Assembly (NCBI GenBank): GCA_947259215.1
Contig: CAMYLJ010000010.1
Span: 101,899-165,898, forward strand
From: an uncultured delta proteobacterium
Lineage (GTDB): Bacteria; Myxococcota_A; UBA9160; JAFDET01
DNA: 64,000 nucleotides
Reading direction: 5' to 3'
Shown here one piece after another: positions 63,905 to 64,000 of this stretch. Each line of letters opens with the position of its first letter. Position 1 is the first letter of the stretch. The position numbers and the translations under genes are program-made. The notes beneath the pieces were generated by a model that was not told where the DNA came from, did not search any database, and was given only the letters and a program-made list of their open reading frames with translations.

Positions 63905-64000
63905 AGGACCGAGCCCGGACCGACCTGACGCTCCTCGCCGCCTACCTGCACCCGCGCGCGCCCGGCGAGGACGTAGTACACCTCGTCCTCGTCGTGGGGC
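63817..64000 (-). CDS. Cupin domain protein, N-terminus cut by window edge
   Basis: The visible 61 codons encode the C-terminal part of a cupin: PHDEDEVYYVLAGRARVQVGG, then EERQVGPGSVLYVGATSEHSFVEID and a TLLVFF end. The cupin metal His/Glu set (HDEDE, H in SEHSF) is intact. Its 3' end runs 88 bases into the convergent ogt gene. It continues beyond 64000, so the full length is unknown. Confidence 0.8.
   Translation of the reverse strand, partial: PHDEDEVYYVLAGRARVQVGGEERQVGPGSVLYVGATSEHSFVEIDEDMTLLVFFASGGP

Overview
This window is a high-GC (estimated near 70%), gene-dense chromosomal segment of a Gram-negative bacterium. Lipobox lipoproteins, a periplasmic MlaC-type protein and a PEP-CTERM surface protein point to a diderm. 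Several F420/LLM-type oxidoreductases, acyl-CoA and SCP2-thiolase chemistry, a Ser/Thr kinase and many start/stop-overlapping (ATGA/GTGA) genes suggest an uncultured lineage of the former Deltaproteobacteria, such as Myxococcota or Binatota. That placement is inference; there is no rRNA or tRNA here to settle it. I see no phage, insertion sequence, CRISPR array or origin.

Layout. 0-5.7 kb: a minus-strand catabolic operon (LLM oxidoreductase, amidohydrolase, SDR, thioesterase, alpha/beta hydrolase, SCP2-type thiolase). 6.0-8.0 kb: two small lipoproteins, hspQ, and a D-threonine-aldolase-like gene broken by an internal deletion and frameshift. 8.0-11.3 kb: an aspartoacylase-like hydrolase and a GCS2-type ligase, divergent from a ribbon-helix-helix/zinc-ribbon regulator, with five ATCAC/GTGAT half-sites between them. 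11.4-13.7 kb: metallophosphoesterase and DAHP synthase. 13.7-21 kb: surface-glycan genes (two GT39-like enzymes, SGNH hydrolase, GT2, ArnA-like epimerase) and a PEP-CTERM protein. 21-30.6 kb: valS, a membrane protein, a lipoprotein, a hybrid histidine kinase, acyl-CoA dehydrogenase and an HSL-type esterase. 30.8-37.3 kb: a sigma factor/anti-sigma/cupin operon, a GGDEF cyclase, esterase, M14 carboxypeptidase and tandem universal stress proteins. 37.4-44 kb: uvrA, a membrane kinase with a helical-repeat region, and a radical SAM protein. 44-50 kb: an LLM enzyme coupled to an ABC-2 exporter that contains an MlaC-like protein, a HAD hydrolase, and a second LLM/SDR pair. 51-57 kb: a second glycan cluster with a B12-type radical SAM protein. 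57-64 kb: ahcY, a TerB-like/PH-like protein, a cyclase, a pseudo-receiver/double-PilZ protein, and divergent alkylation-repair genes (Ada-AlkA fusion and ogt).

How parts work together. The first operon and the LLM/SDR pair look like degradative or lipid-modifying pathways using F420 or flavin. The GGDEF protein (intact I-site) and the double-PilZ protein can form a c-di-GMP writer/reader pair. The glycan genes could build a lipid-linked polymer exported to the envelope. The most unusual items are the RHH/zinc-ribbon regulator with its operator array, the MlaC-in-ABC-2 exporter, the PilZ protein with a receiver-like N-terminus lacking its phospho-acceptor Asp, the sigma/anti-sigma/cupin operon, and a 74-bp twin-hairpin repeat that sits at two convergent gene ends and supplies stop codons.
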